Source of the DNA: Rhizobium sp. Q54
Lineage (GTDB): Bacteria; Pseudomonadota; Alphaproteobacteria; Rhizobiales; Beijerinckiaceae
Reading direction: 5' to 3'
Assembly (NCBI GenBank): GCA_945901195.1
Contig: CAMDKB010000034.1
Span: 1-17,499 of the forward strand
Length of the DNA stretch: 17,499 bases
Each line of letters begins with the position of its first letter. The first letter of the stretch is position 1. The position numbers and the translations under genes are program-made. The notes under the pieces were generated by a model. It saw only the letters and a program-made list of their open reading frames with translations. It made no database searches and was not told the origin of the DNA. Positions 15,966 through 17,499 of this stretch are shown here, piece by piece.

Positions 15966-16012
15966 ACTTGCCCCTTGGCGTAGAAACTTAGCCCTTGGCG
16001 TAGAAACTTGCC
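15966..16012. repeat. 20-base tandem direct repeat upstream of the FAH-family gene
   Basis: Two complete 20-base units lie head to tail, ACTTGCCCCTTGGCGTAGAA at 15966-15985 and the same with AG for GC at positions 5-6 at 15986-16005. A third partial unit (ACTTGCC) follows at 16006-16012. The 20-base period is close to two helical turns, which would place bound proteins on one face of the DNA. It lies about 33 bases before the FAH-family ATG and its SD, so it could be a regulatory site or a simple slippage product. Confidence 0.7.
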
Positions 16013-16044
16013 ATCCGGCAAAAGCAAAAATCCTTGGAGGAAAC

Positions 16045-16911
16045 ATGCGTATCGTTCACCTGAAACAGGGCGGCAAAGACATTCTGGCCGCGCGGCGCGG
16101 CGGCGACCTCGTCGATCTCAACAAGGTTTCGCCGGGCATGGGCACAGACCTTGCCGTCATTCTAGCCAAGGGAAGCCTGAATGGCCTTGCTGCCAAAGTG
16201 ACGGGCGCAGGAGCCGACACTCTGGTGACGGGCGCATTCGAATATCTGCCTGTCATCGTCAAGCCGCCGAAAATCATCTGCGTCGGCCTCAATTATGCTG
16301 ATCACGCCACCGAAAGCGCGTTTGAAAAGCCCAAATATCCCGTTCTGTTCCTGCGCGTGGCGACTTCGCTGGTGGCGCATGACGCGCCGCTGATCCTGCC
16401 CAAATGTTCCGAGCAATTCGATTATGAAGGCGAAATGGTCGCCATCATCGGCAAGGGCGGACGCCACATTCCCCAGGCCAGCGCGCTTGATCACGTGGCC
16501 GGTTATTCCGTTTTCAACGAAGGCTCGATCCGTGATTATCAGTTCAAGGGTCCGCAATGGACGAGCGGCAAGAACTTTGACGGCACCGGCGCCTTTGGCC
16601 CCGATTTCGTCACTGCGGACGAATTGCCCAGGGGCGGCAAGGGATTGAAAATCGAGACGCGCCTCAACGGCCAGACCGTGCAATCGGCCAACACTAACGA
16701 CATGATCTTCACCATCGAGGAACTGATCGCGGTGACATCGGAAGTGATGACGCTGGAACCGGGCGACGTCTTCGTCACCGGCACCCCCGCCGGCGTCGGC
16801 GCCTTCCGCAAGCCGCCACTCTGGATGAAAGACGGCGACGTCTGCGAAGTGGAAGTCGAAAAGATCGGCGTAGTGCGCAACAAGATTGTTGCAGAAAAGA
16901 AACCCCTTTAA
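16045..16911 (+). CDS. Fumarylacetoacetate hydrolase (FAH) family protein
   Basis: 288-residue cytoplasmic metal-dependent enzyme of the FAH fold, which hydrolyses, decarboxylates or hydrates beta-diketone and 2-oxo acid intermediates of aromatic and sugar breakdown. Motifs: CVGLNYADHA (79-88), the metal ligands E128 and E130 in FDYEGEMVAIIG, the FNEGSIRDYQ stretch (157-166) where E159 takes the place usually held by the third ligand Asp, QWTSGKNFDGTGAFGP (171-186), and GDVFVTGTPAGVG. The first 70 residues form the small N-terminal domain seen in many bacterial members. The SD is strong (TTGGAGG, 4 bases from the ATG). Preceded by a 20-base tandem repeat and followed at once by hairpins. Substrate unassigned; with the upstream Ldh_2 gene it could act on a sugar acid or hydroxyacid pathway. 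Confidence 0.92.
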   Translation: MRIVHLKQGGKDILAARRGGDLVDLNKVSPGMGTDLAVILAKGSLNGLAAKVTGAGADTLVTGAFEYLPVIVKPPKIICVGLNYADHATESAFEKPKYPVLFLRVATSLVAHDAPLILPKCSEQFDYEGEMVAIIGKGGRHIPQASALDHVAGYSVFNEGSIRDYQFKGPQWTSGKNFDGTGAFGPDFVTADELPRGGKGLKIETRLNGQTVQSANTNDMIFTIEELIAVTSEVMTLEPGDVFVTGTPAGVGAFRKPPLWMKDGDVCEVEVEKIGVVRNKIVAEKKPL

Positions 16912-16965
16912 CCCTTCTCTCGCATGGCGGGAGAAGGTGTCCCGCGCAGCTGGGCGGATGTGGGC
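16911..16965 (-). repeat. Palindromic intergenic repeat, copy 1 (hairpin next to the FAH-family stop)
   Basis: Bases 16913-16923 pair with 16927-16937 in an 11-bp stem with one T-G wobble and an ATG loop, starting two bases after the stop codon. Read on the minus strand, 16911-16965 aligns along most of its length with 17072-17123 on the plus strand, sharing CATCCG, GCT, CACCTTC, CCCGCCA and GAAGGG in the same order. It may also act as a transcription stop or mRNA-protecting hairpin for the FAH-family gene, though no T-run follows. Confidence 0.65.
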
Positions 16966-16986
16966 CCGCGCCAAGCGCGCACATCC
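16956..16986. repeat. Hairpin GGATGTG...CACATCC with inner GC stem
   Basis: Bases 16956-16962 pair with 16980-16986 (7 bp), and 16967-16971 with 16975-16979 (5 bp, CAA loop), leaving GGCC as a bulge. It overlaps the end of repeat copy 1 and forms part of the same palindrome-rich block. Confidence 0.55.
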
Positions 16987-16999
16987 AAACCAAATTGGC

Positions 17000-17036
17000 G
17001 CATACCCTCCTTCCCTGCAGGGGAAGGAGGGTATGC
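17000..17036. repeat. Perfect 16-bp inverted repeat with TGCAG loop
   Basis: Bases 17000-17015 and 17021-17036 are exact reverse complements, arms beginning GCATACCCTCC, around a 5-base loop. It sits between the two inverted copies of the palindromic repeat. No T-run follows on either strand, so a simple intrinsic terminator is unlikely. Confidence 0.75.
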
Positions 17037-17054
17037 AATGCTGAGTGCGCAAGA

Positions 17055-17133
17055 GCAGCGCTTCGCGCTCCCCCCTCATCCGGCCGGCTCCGCCGTCCAC
17101 CTTCGCCCGCCAGGGGCGAAGGGATCGCGCTGC
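17055..17133 (+). repeat. Palindromic intergenic repeat, copy 2
   Basis: Bases 17100-17108 pair with 17114-17122 (9 bp, CCTTCGCCC / GGGCGAAGG), and the outer arms GCAGCGC (17055-17061) and GCGCTGC (17127-17133) are exact reverse complements. The core 17072-17123 matches copy 1 in the opposite orientation. Confidence 0.6.
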
Positions 17134-17383
17134 GATGTTTTATTTCATTTCACGGAGCGCACTTCGCTGGGGAGTGAAGTACTCAGATATTTTTGCCCAT
17201 CAGAGCGCCTTGCAAAACTCCCGGCGCAATATGACCCGCGCGGCTTGTTTGGCGGCGACGGCGTGGTTTTCGGTGTGTCTTCGTGGCCTTCGTGAGCGAT
17301 TTGGTCGATTTTCCGTGACGTCGCGCGCGTTGCTCCCGCCGCTGTCGCGACAGTCGTGTGATTTCAGGTCCGTCGTCGCCTGA
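17134..17383. other. Non-coding stretch before the transposase end; no gene recognised
   Basis: Open frames cross this stretch but their translations resemble nothing I know and no SD-start pair stands out. It contains a 12-base perfect palindrome CTGTCGCGACAG at 17342-17353, about 30 bases outside the transposase stop codon, which could lie in or near the end of the element. I could not locate a terminal inverted repeat or target duplication, since the other end is outside the window. Confidence 0.4.
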
Positions 17384-17499
17384 CTAGGTGACGAGGCGCA
17401 TGATTTGTTCGATGGCTAGCGCCATTATGCCGAACATCAGGTGGCAAAGAACCTTTTCATTGCCGCGAACGCGTATGAACCGGCCGCCATAGCTGTCCT
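17384..17499 (-). CDS. Probable transposase, C-terminal fragment cut by window edge
   Basis: On the minus strand a frame is open from the right edge to a TAG at 17384-17386, giving 37 residues that start DSYGGRFIRVRGNEKV and end EQIMRLVT. The R-V-R-G-x-x-K-V-x-x-H-L-M-F-G pattern near the C-terminus is of the kind seen at the end of DDE transposases, and the nearby hairpin-rich non-coding DNA fits an insertion sequence end. The family cannot be named from so short a piece. The rest of the gene lies right of the window, so I cannot tell whether it is intact. Confidence 0.45.
   Translation of the reverse strand, partial: DSYGGRFIRVRGNEKVLCHLMFGIMALAIEQIMRLVT

Noticed and set aside
16924..17295. 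Open frames across the hairpin block after the FAH-family gene
   Set aside because: The translations consist of translated repeat DNA with no family resemblance and no SD.

Overview
The window looks like chromosomal DNA of an alphaproteobacterium. Protein sequence style, SD-preceded starts, roughly 55-65 percent G+C in most genes and the G+C-rich palindromic intergenic repeats near the right end all fit. No rRNA or marker gene is present, so nothing finer than class is claimed. I see no tRNA, rRNA or CRISPR array.

Layout. (1) 284-3645, plus strand: livH-livM-livG-livF, a branched-chain amino acid type (HAAT) ABC importer in one tight operon with no substrate-binding protein gene in view. (2) 3709-5394, minus strand: a type I sulfatase / phosphonate monoester hydrolase-like enzyme. 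(3) 5617-10008, plus strand: UbiA-family prenyltransferase with a degenerate HAD-like N-terminal region, a DprE1-like FAD oxidase overlapping it by 7 bases, and a polytopic GT-C-type glycosyltransferase. (4) 10120-13008, minus strand, convergent with (3): a 4-TM EamA/SMR-like protein, an extended-SDR NAD-dependent epimerase and a class III PLP aminotransferase. (5) 13094-14733, minus strand: alpha/beta hydrolase followed by a glutathione S-transferase-like protein. (6) 14809-15873 and 16045-16911, plus strand: an Ldh_2-family NAD(P)-dependent 2-hydroxyacid dehydrogenase and a fumarylacetoacetate hydrolase-family enzyme. (7) 16912-17383: 472 bases without a convincing gene, rich in hairpins and holding two inverted copies of a palindromic repeat. 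(8) 17384-17499, minus strand: the C-terminus of a probable transposase cut by the window edge.

The most interesting part is 5.4-13.0 kb. UbiA prenyltransferase, DprE1-like oxidase and GT-C glycosyltransferase are the three kinds of protein that make and use decaprenyl-phospho-arabinose in mycobacteria: phosphoribosyl transfer to a polyprenyl phosphate, oxidation at C2' as the first half of epimerization, then transfer of the lipid-linked pentose outside the membrane. Here they form one operon in a Gram-negative-looking genome. The facing set adds a flippase-like small membrane protein, a sugar-nucleotide-type epimerase and an aminotransferase, so a lipid-linked pentose (or modified pentose) system for decorating an envelope glycan is a reasonable hypothesis. 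The phosphatase and a DprE2-like reductase expected for the mycobacterial route are not recognisable in the window. The HAD-like region of the UbiA protein, which might have supplied the phosphatase, has lost its catalytic motif.

The right-hand genes (hydrolase, GST-like, Ldh_2, FAH-family) look like a catabolic or detoxification neighbourhood whose substrate cannot be read from sequence.
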